Origin: Pedobacter quisquiliarum
GTDB lineage: Bacteria > Bacteroidota > Bacteroidia > Sphingobacteriales > Sphingobacteriaceae
NCBI RefSeq assembly: GCF_014642175.1
Contig: NZ_BMIL01000005.1
Location: forward strand, 124,001-188,000
Reading direction: 5' to 3'
Length of the DNA stretch: 64,000 bases
A program made the position numbers and the translations under genes. Each line of letters opens with the position of its first letter. Positions within the stretch are counted from its first letter, which is position 1. Below, in pieces: positions 51,240 to 59,601 of the stretch. Under the pieces are notes generated by a model. That model was not told the DNA's origin and made no database searches. It saw nothing but the letters and a program-made list of their open reading frames with translations.

Positions 51240-51278
51240 GCTTGCACAGATGTGCGCAAATGTGTTAGATTTGCAAGC
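51240..51278. promoter_or_regulatory. Promoter of the CpsB-like gene framed by an inverted repeat
   Basis: TTG at 51242-51244 and TAGATTTG at 51266-51273 have a 21-nt spacer. GCTTGCA (51240-51246) and TGCAAGC (51272-51278) form an inverted repeat around the two elements, a plausible operator. The ATG follows at 51299. Confidence 0.5.
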
Positions 51279-51298
51279 ACAAAAGCTAAAAGACATAG

Positions 51299-52027
51299 AT
51301 GTTCTCCTTCTTTAAAAGAAAACCTGTAGTAGACCATATTGAATGGCTCGGTGTAGATATTCACGCTCACCTGCTGCCTGGTATTGATGATGGTTCGCCG
51401 GATGTGGACACGTCCATTACCCTGATTACGGGATTGCAGGCACTTGGTTTTCATAAGTTCATCTGTACGCCACACATCTTTACCGAACTTTACCCGAATA
51501 ACAAGCAAACGATTACAGCTGCATTAACGAATCTTAAAGCAGGACTCGCGGCGAAAGGGCTTGAAGCAGATTTGGCTGCTGCTGCAGAACATATGGTTGA
51601 CGAAACCTTTGTGGTGGGGCCTGACTTGATGGCTTTTCCTGGAAAGTATATTCTCATTGAGATGTCTTACTTGTCTGAGCATCCAAACATAGAGCAGGTC
51701 ATCTTTGATCTGCAATTACAAGGCTACTATGTAATCCTTGCACATCCGGAACGCTACACCTTTTACCACAACAACTATCCGCGCTTCAATCGCCTTAAAG
51801 ATATGGGCGTATTGTTCCAGCTCAACCTGCTGTCGCTATCCGGATATTATGGTAAAGGGGTGAAGCAAGCTGCGGATTATCTGATTGCAAATCATATCTA
51901 TGATGTGGCCGCCACGGATATGCACCATGAAAGGCACCTGAAAGTTTTGGATCAGATGGTCAGAAGTGGCAAGTTGTACCAGCTTGTGGGCAATTATGAA
52001 TTTAGGAATAAGCAGCTTTTCGGTTAA
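51299..52027 (+). CDS. CpsB/YwqE-type PHP tyrosine phosphatase
   Basis: This is a 242-residue metal-dependent phosphatase of the PHP family that dephosphorylates Wzc-type tyrosine kinases and so controls capsule assembly. Metal-binding motifs are DIHAHLLPGIDDGS, FICTPHIFTE, LAHPERY and ATDMHHERH. It has its own promoter and lies about 1.3 kb before the Wza gene, with the opposing GT2 in between. The pairing of kinase and phosphatase in one locus is classical. Confidence 0.92.
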   Translation: MFSFFKRKPVVDHIEWLGVDIHAHLLPGIDDGSPDVDTSITLITGLQALGFHKFICTPHIFTELYPNNKQTITAALTNLKAGLAAKGLEADLAAAAEHMVDETFVVGPDLMAFPGKYILIEMSYLSEHPNIEQVIFDLQLQGYYVILAHPERYTFYHNNYPRFNRLKDMGVLFQLNLLSLSGYYGKGVKQAADYLIANHIYDVAATDMHHERHLKVLDQMVRSGKLYQLVGNYEFRNKQLFG

Positions 52028-52074
52028 TACCGATTGGTGATGCTGATTTGAACTGCTTCCGAAGTTCTAAACGC

Positions 52075-52998
52075 TTAGCGCATAATGCCGCATTTGATCA
52101 GCAGTCTTTTAAAATCCATCTTACGTCTGAAGTAGTAACCATATAATTTCTTCTGTAAAGGAATGTCAAGATGCAGCTGACCTAATATTTCACGAACATC
52201 TTCCGGAGTGGTTCTGTAGTTATGTAGCAGTGTCTCATAGATAAACGTGTCTACATGTTTTGCTCTAGCTTCGGTAAGGAGGTTGTTGTCGGCCAAATAC
52301 TTTTTGATCCGGTATCTTAAGTCTATTCTAGCATTCAGGATTTTTCGTCCTTTCACGCGGTCTTCCGTTCTGGAAACGGATTCAAGTGAACCAAAATGGA
52401 TGATGGTTCTATAGGTATTGTCGAAAGCGACCTTAGGGCGAAGCTGCAGGATCCTAAACATCATATCATACTCCTGCGAGGCAATCAGGTTTTCATCCCA
52501 GCCATTTACTTTCATCAGAATCTCCCGCTTGAAAAGGTTGGAACTGGTGATGCCCATGTTGGAGAGAATTAATGCCGACCAGTCATCATCAGGGTAAATA
52601 CTGCGGGGTACTTCAAAATAGTTACCATCACGATTGCTTACGCGGGTATATGGGCTTGTTACAATGCTTGCCTGTTGCGAAGTGCCCAATTCAATTTGGC
52701 CCGCTAATTTCTCCGGCAGAATCTCGTCATCTGCGTCAAGAAACTGGATCCATTCGCCTTTGGCGGCTTTCAGACCAGTATTTCTGGCTGCTGGTGCCCC
52801 TTTTTTGGTTTCGAAATATACCCGCACCCGATCCGGGTGTTGCGCCTGAAAAGCATCTAATACACCTTGTGTGCCATCTGTAGAATTGTTGTTCACCAAG
52901 ATCAGCTCCCAATTGCTGTAGGTCTGCTTTAAAACACTATCCAGTGCTCTGTTGACGAAATTTTCACTGTTGTAACAAGGTATAATGATGGAAATCAT
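52075..52998 (-). CDS. Family 2 glycosyltransferase
   Basis: This is a 307-residue GT-A transferase with the opening MISIIIPCYNSENFVNRALDS. VNNNSTDGT follows at 36-43, and the DxD site is FLDADDE (Asp88-Ala-Asp90). Acceptor features follow the middle region (SNLFKREILMKVNGWDENL). It is the only minus-strand gene in the exopolysaccharide locus and converges on the CpsB-like gene. A Shine-Dalgarno-like AGGAGA is 7 nt before its ATG. The sugar is unknown. Confidence 0.9.
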   Translation of the reverse strand: MISIIIPCYNSENFVNRALDSVLKQTYSNWELILVNNNSTDGTQGVLDAFQAQHPDRVRVYFETKKGAPAARNTGLKAAKGEWIQFLDADDEILPEKLAGQIELGTSQQASIVTSPYTRVSNRDGNYFEVPRSIYPDDDWSALILSNMGITSSNLFKREILMKVNGWDENLIASQEYDMMFRILQLRPKVAFDNTYRTIIHFGSLESVSRTEDRVKGRKILNARIDLRYRIKKYLADNNLLTEARAKHVDTFIYETLLHNYRTTPEDVREILGQLHLDIPLQKKLYGYYFRRKMDFKRLLIKCGIMR

Positions 52999-53346
52999 GT
53001 ATTTTCTCCTATTTTATTTAAAAAATCGCGTAAAACCGTGTAAAAATACGTTCCTGCGGGTATGTTTTACCAAAATCAGGGCCGAGTACCGGGCCTCAAA
53101 CGCCTTAATTTGGTGGCTCAGCAAAAATAGATTAAATAGGACAGTTTAGTTTATACATATTTTCTCATAAAATTCACGTTCCATTTCCCATAAGACCTGT
53201 GTGCGCGCTCAAAGCAGTAAAAACAGCCTTTTATGGATTATCTTTGGATTAATTCTTGATATAAGGCGCATGTTCAGCAGCGGCTGCTTACATTATTTAA
53301 CTAAAAGGCTAAAGTTTTAGAACCCTCGTAAAAAACTAATTAAAAT
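52999..53346. other. 348-bp divergent regulatory region of the export operon
   Basis: No gene is supported. It carries the promoter of the Wza/Wzc operon (TATCTTTG at 53239-53246). An AGCAGC-G-GCTGCT inverted repeat (53276-53288) lies in the leader, and AT-rich sequence is near the GT2 start. Confidence 0.6.
53239..53246 (+). promoter_or_regulatory. Promoter element of the exopolysaccharide export operon
   Basis: TATCTTTG is a TAnnTTTG match. It leaves a leader of about 100 nt before the Wza-like start, long enough for regulation. Confidence 0.5.
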
Positions 53347-54153
53347 ATGGCACTTCCAATTAAGCGCAACCTAATCTTAAAAACCTTGTGCCTGAGCACA
53401 ATCTTTATGATTTCTTCTTGTATAAGCAGGAAAAACGTTACTTACCTTGAAAATGTTTCTAGTGCGAAGCAATCTACGCTAGAGCAGGTAGCAACTTTCA
53501 CAGAGCCCGTTATACAGGCGGATGATATTCTCGCAGTAAGTATTAATACGATCGACCCAAGCAGTGCAGCAGTCGTGAATCAAGCTGGTACGAACATTTC
53601 GGTGACTTCATCCTCTGGTTCAAACACTGGAAGAGAGCAGGTAAGTGGTTACCTTGTAGATAAAAGCGGTGAAATTGAATTGTCGCTGATTGGAAAAGTA
53701 AAGGTATCCGGATTAACCACCGCGCAGGCGAAAGAGTTGATTCGTGAGAAAGCCAGCCGTGACCTTAAAAATCCAAACGTTACTGTACGTTTTGCGAATT
53801 TCAAAGTATCTGTACTGGGTGAGGTTAACCGACCTACAGTTTATAGCCTGCCGAATGAGAAGGTATCCATCCTTGATGTACTCAGCTTAGCAGGTGACCT
53901 CACCATCTTCGGTAGAAGAGATAACATTATGGTAATACGTGATGTGAATGGTAAAAAGGAGTTCGGACGTTTGAATCTAAACAACACTGATATCTTCAAA
54001 AGCCCATACTACTTCTTAAAACAGAATGACGTAGTATATGTAGAGCCAAACGGTTCAAAAGTATTCCAGTTGAATAACTCAACTCGTACGCTTGCAACTT
54101 TAATTTTAAGTTTGGCTTCAACCATCGTGTTGATCTACACAAGATTAGATTAA
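53347..54153 (+). CDS. Wza-like polysaccharide export lipoprotein (OPX)
   Basis: This is a 268-residue outer-membrane export protein. The signal peptide ends in lipobox ISSC (Cys25). A Poly-export domain (about 50-130, EPVIQADDILAVSINTIDP) precedes SLBB-like segments (about 140-235, with VTVRFANFKVSVLGEVNRPTVY split by the domain). A C-terminal hydrophobic helix (TLATLILSLASTIVLIYTRLD) ends the protein, as in many Bacteroidota OPX proteins. It would form the outer-membrane or periplasmic conduit that couples to the Wzc kinase encoded 66 nt downstream. No Wza-like C-terminal amphipathic pore helix is evident. Confidence 0.92.
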   Translation: MALPIKRNLILKTLCLSTIFMISSCISRKNVTYLENVSSAKQSTLEQVATFTEPVIQADDILAVSINTIDPSSAAVVNQAGTNISVTSSSGSNTGREQVSGYLVDKSGEIELSLIGKVKVSGLTTAQAKELIREKASRDLKNPNVTVRFANFKVSVLGEVNRPTVYSLPNEKVSILDVLSLAGDLTIFGRRDNIMVIRDVNGKKEFGRLNLNNTDIFKSPYYFLKQNDVVYVEPNGSKVFQLNNSTRTLATLILSLASTIVLIYTRLD

Positions 54154-54219
54154 TAAAGCTTCAATACATCAGATCCTGTGAAGGATTAACATAATATATA
54201 AAATACACGATATCTAAAT

Positions 54220-56577
54220 ATGAGTTCAAAAAAAAATACCCAGGTCATGACGGAGTTCGAGGATGACTTTAGGTTGGAAAATCTCTTGCGTAAGTTCTGG
54301 GCCAAATGGTATTGGTTCCTGGCCTCCATCCTGGTATGTTTTGGTATAGCTTATTACATTGCGCAGAAACAAACGCCTTTGTATTTAGTCTCTGCAAAGG
54401 TTCAGATCAACGACCCAAAAAGAGGGGGGCAAACGGCAGAAACACAGTTGCTGGGTGAACTTGGTTCTATGGCTAGCGCTTCTGTTGCGAATGAATCAGA
54501 AATTCTGCAAACCCGTTACCTAATGGAGTCTGTTGCGACAGATCTGAAGTTAAATGTTACCTACTATGAAAAAGGTTCGTTGCGCAATGCCGAACTATAT
54601 GCACCTCCATTCGTGGTTGACATCGTTGAGCCAATTGACACCATCCGCGGCCGTTCTTTAGAAGTGAGCTTTGCCGCTGAAGATAAAATCAGCATTAAGT
54701 CTGATGTCCTGGATACAACTGTCGCTTACAACAAGCCTTTCAAATTGGGTGGTGTTGGTACGGTTCAGATTCTTAAAGCTGAAAGTAAACCAGTAGAAAA
54801 CACAACTTACGTTGTGGGCATCACTTCAATTGATAAAGTTGTTGAATCGCTCCAGGGGAGTTTCACCATCCTTCCAGGAACAGCTGCTTCTGTAATCAAC
54901 ATTACATTGAATCATCCCGTGCCTAAAAAAGGAGAGGATATCTTGAACCGTTTATTAAAGAACTATGTGGAGACCAATGTAAACGACCGTAACCGTCTTG
55001 CAGATAGCGCCTATGCCTTTATTCAGGCGAGGTTACAATATCTTGGTGGTGAACTAGGTAGTTTAGAGTCGAACATACAAGGCTTCAGACAGCGTAATAA
55101 AATTACAGAGATGTCTAAGCAGTCGAGTGAATTGATCAGCAACAGCTCGCAGTACCTGAATGAACTGGCAAAGGTAGAGACGCAGTTGAGCGTTCTATCC
55201 AGCCTGGAAGATTACATGCGTAAAAACGCGAAAGGTTCCAGTATTGTCCCAAGTTCATTGGTGGTATCTGATCCTTTGTTCTCGAATCTGGTTGAAAAGC
55301 ACAATTCCCTGATTCTGGAGCGTGACAGACGTTTAATGAGCGTTACAGAAACCAACCCGATCATTGTAAACCTGAACCAGCAGATCGCAAGTACCAACAG
55401 CGACATGCTTGCAAGTTTAAACAGCAGTAAGAACTCGCTGGGCATTACCCGCAACCGATTAATGGCACAATTGCGTAATGTTGAAGGTCAGGTGCAGGAA
55501 GTACCGAAAAACGAGCGTAACTACCTTGATCTTGCAAGACAGCAAAAGATTAAAGAAGAGCTGTTTATTTTCTTAATGCAAAAAGGGGAGGAGACTGCTA
55601 TTTCCAAAACTTACAACACACCGAATTCAACCAATATTGATCCACCAAAATCAGGCACTTCGCCGATCAGTCCGAATAAGATGATCTATTATGCTGCGGG
55701 CATCCTGATGGGCTTGCTGATACCAGCAGGATCTATCTATGGTCAATACCTGTTGAACTCTAAGATCGACACCAAGGCGGATATTGTTAAAAGAACTTCT
55801 GTTCCGGTTATCGCAGAAATCGGACACAGTGGAGATGTTAAGAACCTTATTGTGGGCAACATGACCCGTTCGGCAATTGCGGAACAGTTCAGGGCCTTAC
55901 GGACAAACCTTAGTTTTTACATCAATAAACCTAAAGGCAACCTCATCCTGGTAACCTCTGGTTCTTCAGGAGAAGGAAAGTCATTCGCATCCATCAATCT
56001 TGGAAACGTACTTGCCTTATCCGGTAAGAAGGTGCTATTGATGGAACTTGATTTAAGAAAGCCAAGTTTGTCAACCAAGTTTGGAATTGATAATCAATTT
56101 GGTTTTACAAACTTCGTGAATGACACTAAGGTGCTTGCGAAAGATGTAATCAGACCGTTGTCAGTTCATGAAAACATGTACATCATCAGTTCTGGTGATG
56201 TCCCAACCAACCCGGCAGAGATGCTGTTAAGCAGCAGAGCTGGTGAATTAATTGAAGAGCTACGCTCGATGTTTGATTTCATCATCATTGATGCGCCACC
56301 AGTTGGGGTTGTAACGGACGCACAGTTGTTGGGCGAGTACGCCGACTTCTGCTTGTACGTGGTAAGACACAACTATACAGAAAAAGCGCAGCTGGAGATT
56401 GTTGAAGACCTGAATGCAAACAACAGAATGAAACAGTTGGGTATTCTGGTTAACGACATCAAAACCGGAAACGGAAACAGCTATGGCTACGGTTACGGCT
56501 ACAACTACGGAAGCTATGGCCATGAAGATGGTCGTGGTGTAAGAAGAAAGTTTAACTCCCTGTTTAAAAAATCTTAA
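54220..56577 (+). CDS. Wzc-like polysaccharide co-polymerase and BY-type tyrosine kinase
   Basis: This is a 785-residue inner-membrane protein. A Wzz domain is bounded by an N-terminal helix (about 30-50) and a second helix near 490-515 with Pro/Gly (MIYYAAGILMGLLIPAG). The periplasmic part has a long coiled-coil (about 270-460). The cytoplasmic BY-kinase has Walker A GSSGEGKS (581-588), Walker A' LLMELDLRKPS and Walker B FIIIDAPPVGVVTDA. The C-terminal tyrosine cluster YGYGYGYNYGSYG is the autophosphorylation site. It works with the Wza-like and CpsB-like proteins to set chain length and export. A small hairpin (54173-54186) lies between wza and this gene. Confidence 0.94.
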   Translation: MSSKKNTQVMTEFEDDFRLENLLRKFWAKWYWFLASILVCFGIAYYIAQKQTPLYLVSAKVQINDPKRGGQTAETQLLGELGSMASASVANESEILQTRYLMESVATDLKLNVTYYEKGSLRNAELYAPPFVVDIVEPIDTIRGRSLEVSFAAEDKISIKSDVLDTTVAYNKPFKLGGVGTVQILKAESKPVENTTYVVGITSIDKVVESLQGSFTILPGTAASVINITLNHPVPKKGEDILNRLLKNYVETNVNDRNRLADSAYAFIQARLQYLGGELGSLESNIQGFRQRNKITEMSKQSSELISNSSQYLNELAKVETQLSVLSSLEDYMRKNAKGSSIVPSSLVVSDPLFSNLVEKHNSLILERDRRLMSVTETNPIIVNLNQQIASTNSDMLASLNSSKNSLGITRNRLMAQLRNVEGQVQEVPKNERNYLDLARQQKIKEELFIFLMQKGEETAISKTYNTPNSTNIDPPKSGTSPISPNKMIYYAAGILMGLLIPAGSIYGQYLLNSKIDTKADIVKRTSVPVIAEIGHSGDVKNLIVGNMTRSAIAEQFRALRTNLSFYINKPKGNLILVTSGSSGEGKSFASINLGNVLALSGKKVLLMELDLRKPSLSTKFGIDNQFGFTNFVNDTKVLAKDVIRPLSVHENMYIISSGDVPTNPAEMLLSSRAGELIEELRSMFDFIIIDAPPVGVVTDAQLLGEYADFCLYVVRHNYTEKAQLEIVEDLNANNRMKQLGILVNDIKTGNGNSYGYGYGYNYGSYGHEDGRGVRRKFNSLFKKS

Positions 56578-56581
56578 TCAT

Positions 56582-57469
56582 ATGCAGCTTATAATTGTAA
56601 CGCCTTTTAAAAATGAAGCCAATTCAATTTTAAAAACAATGGACTCCATTGTAAGGCAAACATTGCATCCGGTTAAATGGCTTCTTATCGATGATGGTTC
56701 TGATGATGAATCACCGAAGATGGTCCAGGATTACCAGGCGAAATATCCTTTTATCCACTACCACAGGCGTGAGGGTGCTTCCGCACAACGTGCTACCGGT
56801 AATAATGTGGTGGATGTTTTTAATGCCGGATTAAAAGTTGCGGAGCAACTTGGACTACAATGGGATGTTGTAGGAAAGCTAGATGCGGATCTGGTAATCG
56901 ACCGTGATGATTATCTGGAGTTTTTGATGGCCAAGTTCGAGCAATTTCCGAAGCTGGGAATCGCAAGCGGCGTGATCTACACGAAAGAAGCAAACGGTAA
57001 AAAGGTCTATGAATCACCTTACAGGTGGCACACGCAAGGGCAGACCAAGTTTTACAGACGTGCTGCACTGGAAGCAATGGGTGGCCTTAAGCCATTCAAA
57101 GGCTGGGACGGTATAGACAACATCCTTGCACGTGGCAAGGGATACATCACGGAGAAGTTCTTTGAACAAGAGATTCTGCACCTGTATCCTACACAAACTA
57201 GAATGGCCGAGGGCGGGTTCAAAAAAGGACTTAAGCGCGAGGCTACAGAATATCGCAACATGGGTTATCCTTTCTACATGTACTTCTTCAAAACGCTGAA
57301 GCTGATCAAAGAAAGGGGCATATATCCTGGCGTGCTGTATTTCTACTACGGCCTTCAGGCAACATTAACGACAAAGCCCCTGGTGGATAGCCAGGAACAA
57401 GCTGTCATCAAGGCTTTTATCTCTCAACGATGGAAAAATAATTTCGTATACACAGGAGATATAAAATGA
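56582..57469 (+). CDS. Family 2 glycosyltransferase
   Basis: This is a 295-residue GT-A enzyme. The opening is MQLIIVTPFKNEANSILKTMDS. LLIDDGSDDES follows at 34-44 and the DxD site is KLDADLVID (Asp101-Ala-Asp103). No membrane helices are apparent, which fits an inner-leaflet cytoplasmic enzyme extending the lipid-linked unit. It starts 4 nt after the kinase stop and overlaps the next gene by ATGA. Confidence 0.9.
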   Translation: MQLIIVTPFKNEANSILKTMDSIVRQTLHPVKWLLIDDGSDDESPKMVQDYQAKYPFIHYHRREGASAQRATGNNVVDVFNAGLKVAEQLGLQWDVVGKLDADLVIDRDDYLEFLMAKFEQFPKLGIASGVIYTKEANGKKVYESPYRWHTQGQTKFYRRAALEAMGGLKPFKGWDGIDNILARGKGYITEKFFEQEILHLYPTQTRMAEGGFKKGLKREATEYRNMGYPFYMYFFKTLKLIKERGIYPGVLYFYYGLQATLTTKPLVDSQEQAVIKAFISQRWKNNFVYTGDIK

Positions 57470-57909
57470 AAGTACTTGCTGTAGCTTCAAAAGGCGGTCA
57501 CTGGGTAGAGCTGCTAAGGCTACTACCCGCTTTTTCTGGCATGGAAGTGGTGTACGTGTCGACAGATTCCAATTTGTCTGCCACGGTTGAAGGGTCAAAG
57601 TTCTATAGTGTTCCGGATGCAAACCGCTGGAATAAATATAAACTCATCCGGATCTTCATACAACTCTTCGATATTGTACGTCGGGAAAAGCCAAACTTTG
57701 TGATCTCCACTGGAGCAGCACCTGGATTGATGGCGCTAATGGCAGCAAAGATATTAGGCATAAAAACAATATGGATCGACACCATCGCCAGTGCAGAGAA
57801 ACTATCCCTAAGTGGTAGAATTGCATTGAAGTTTGTTGATCGTTTATACACACAATGGCCGGACTTGTCCGGGCCTAAAATAATTTACGCTGGTAATATA
57901 TTATTATGA
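57466..57909 (+). CDS. Alg14-like subunit of a split glycosyltransferase (PssD-type)
   Basis: This is a 147-residue protein matching Alg14/PssD. It opens MKVLAVASKGGHWVELLRLLP, with the central FVISTGAAPGLMALMAAK and WIDTIASAEKLSLSGR. The C-terminus RLYTQWPDLSG is also typical. In eukaryotes Alg14 anchors the catalytic Alg13; bacterial PssD/PssE pairs do the same for exopolysaccharide. It overlaps both neighbours by 4 nt. The donor is often a UDP-sugar such as UDP-GlcNAc or UDP-GlcA, inferred from family. Confidence 0.88.
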   Translation: MKVLAVASKGGHWVELLRLLPAFSGMEVVYVSTDSNLSATVEGSKFYSVPDANRWNKYKLIRIFIQLFDIVRREKPNFVISTGAAPGLMALMAAKILGIKTIWIDTIASAEKLSLSGRIALKFVDRLYTQWPDLSGPKIIYAGNILL

Positions 57910-58394
57910 TTTTTGTAACAACAGGTACACAGGCTCCATTTAACCGACTTGTAAAAGTTATGGATGCATTAGCAGCTGAACTTGGCGGTGAAGAAGTTAT
58001 TGTTCAGGCATCAGGTGTAAATTTTGAAACCAAAAACATCAAACTTGTTGGTTTCATCCACCCACTCGAATACAGCCGTATTATCAACGAAGCACGACTG
58101 ATCATCAGTCATGCAGGCATGGGCTCCATTGTATCTGCCCTGACTAAAGGCAAGCCAATCATCGTCATTCCACGTAAAGCCGAATTGGGCGAACACCGTG
58201 ACAATCACCAGGTCGACAGTGCGCGTAAAATGGAAGCACTGGGTTATGTCCCGGTGGCCTATGATGAAGTGCAGCTGAAGTCAAAGATCATCAAAATGCT
58301 GCTGCAGGATGAGGTGCCGGAAGAGGCGTCCATCGGCGAATATGCATCCAGCACCCTGGTGAATTCAATACGTGGTTTTATGTTAAGTAGTTAG
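57906..58394 (+). CDS. Alg13-like subunit of a split glycosyltransferase (PssE-type)
   Basis: This is a 162-residue protein matching the C-terminal GT28 domain. It opens MIFVTTGTQAPFNRLVKVMDAL. The catalytic/UDP-binding part is LIISHAGMGSIVSALTKGKPIIVIPRK and GEHRDNHQVDSARKME. It is translationally coupled to the Alg14-like gene (ATGA). The two products are expected to form one heterodimeric transferase at the membrane. Confidence 0.9.
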   Translation: MIFVTTGTQAPFNRLVKVMDALAAELGGEEVIVQASGVNFETKNIKLVGFIHPLEYSRIINEARLIISHAGMGSIVSALTKGKPIIVIPRKAELGEHRDNHQVDSARKMEALGYVPVAYDEVQLKSKIIKMLLQDEVPEEASIGEYASSTLVNSIRGFMLSS

Positions 58395-58401
58395 GAAATC
58401 A

Positions 58402-59595
58402 GTGATATATAGGCAAGTTAAAAACTTAAAATCTTTATTCTTTCAAAATTTCTTTGTTGCAACACTCGTAATTCTAGGATGTATATCAACAGGATTGCTG
58501 CTTACTAAACACCAGGCAGACTTCTCCGTTTACGTCCTGGAAGCTACATTCATGATTTATGCGGCACTGGGTTTTTGGTGGAGTAAAAAGAATCCGGCCA
58601 TCCCGGTGATCATCGCCATACGGTGGTCCAGCTTCCTCTATATATTTTTCTCCTACATTTATGCAGTAGGCTGGCAGGGCGCTAACGTGCTGGATTTCCT
58701 GCTCATATACAAATGCTTCGTTTATCTGTTCTTCCTGACCTTCCTGGTCGGAAAGCAGTTCATGTCATTCGTGACCACGAACAGAGCATTGGTCATCATT
58801 TTCAGTCTATTCTTTCTTAAATACCTCTTTGCCATTGTTATAAGGGGCCATCCGAGGCCGATCTTGTACATGGAGAACAACTTTGAGCTGATGTTCGTGT
58901 ATGCCCTCTATCTGATCCGCTATATGGTAACGAAGGAAAAATATTTGTATTGGCTGGCATTTGCAGGTCTAATTACCATCCTGTCGCTATCCAGGTCATC
59001 CTTGCTGATGTACAGCGTACTCGTGCTGTTTGTCATTTATGATTCCTTTAAGAAAACCAGGGTATTTATTATTCCGGGGGCATTAATGGTCTTAGGCATT
59101 GCGGTGTACATGATTTTCAGTGCCCGATCTGACAGTATCGAAGATGTGGATAGGTACCGGTTTATGTTGGTTTGGTGGTCGCAGGTAAAAGACTGGGACT
59201 TATTCAGCTGGCTATTTGGGTCTCCAAGGATCAGCAGGCTTAGCAGTGGCGCCTGCAGCTATATGAATTACTTCAAGATGATGTTCAGTAGATCTGGGGA
59301 TGGTACCTGCTACTCGGTGGTATTGCACTCCTTTTTACTGCGTATCATTTATGACCACGGTATCCTCGGACTTGTATTTGTCATATTTGCAGTTTACCAG
59401 TGTCTGGTTAAAAGTGGCATTCGCAGGGATGTTATCCTGGTTTTTATCACCATTGTCATCATTAACGGTCTCTCCGTATCATCTTTCAACAATTTATTTT
59501 TCGCGATAAGTATGGTATTTCTCATGACAACAAATATCACCTTTCCCGAAGACGTGGAAGATGACGAACATAATAACGTTAATATAACAGCATAG
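58402..59595 (+). CDS. Wzy-like polysaccharide polymerase
   Basis: This is a 397-residue polytopic membrane protein with about ten predicted helices and a long periplasmic loop between about 265 and 315, the usual shape of Wzy/O-antigen polymerase/ligase proteins. Sequence in this family is poorly conserved, so the call rests on topology and locus position. The start is GTG at 58402, since no ATG lies before the second helix. It sits between the Alg13-like subunit (7-nt gap) and the ABC transporter (6 nt). Confidence 0.75.
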   Translation: MIYRQVKNLKSLFFQNFFVATLVILGCISTGLLLTKHQADFSVYVLEATFMIYAALGFWWSKKNPAIPVIIAIRWSSFLYIFFSYIYAVGWQGANVLDFLLIYKCFVYLFFLTFLVGKQFMSFVTTNRALVIIFSLFFLKYLFAIVIRGHPRPILYMENNFELMFVYALYLIRYMVTKEKYLYWLAFAGLITILSLSRSSLLMYSVLVLFVIYDSFKKTRVFIIPGALMVLGIAVYMIFSARSDSIEDVDRYRFMLVWWSQVKDWDLFSWLFGSPRISRLSSGACSYMNYFKMMFSRSGDGTCYSVVLHSFLLRIIYDHGILGLVFVIFAVYQCLVKSGIRRDVILVFITIVIINGLSVSSFNNLFFAISMVFLMTTNITFPEDVEDDEHNNVNITA

Positions 59596-59601
59596 GAATA
59601 G

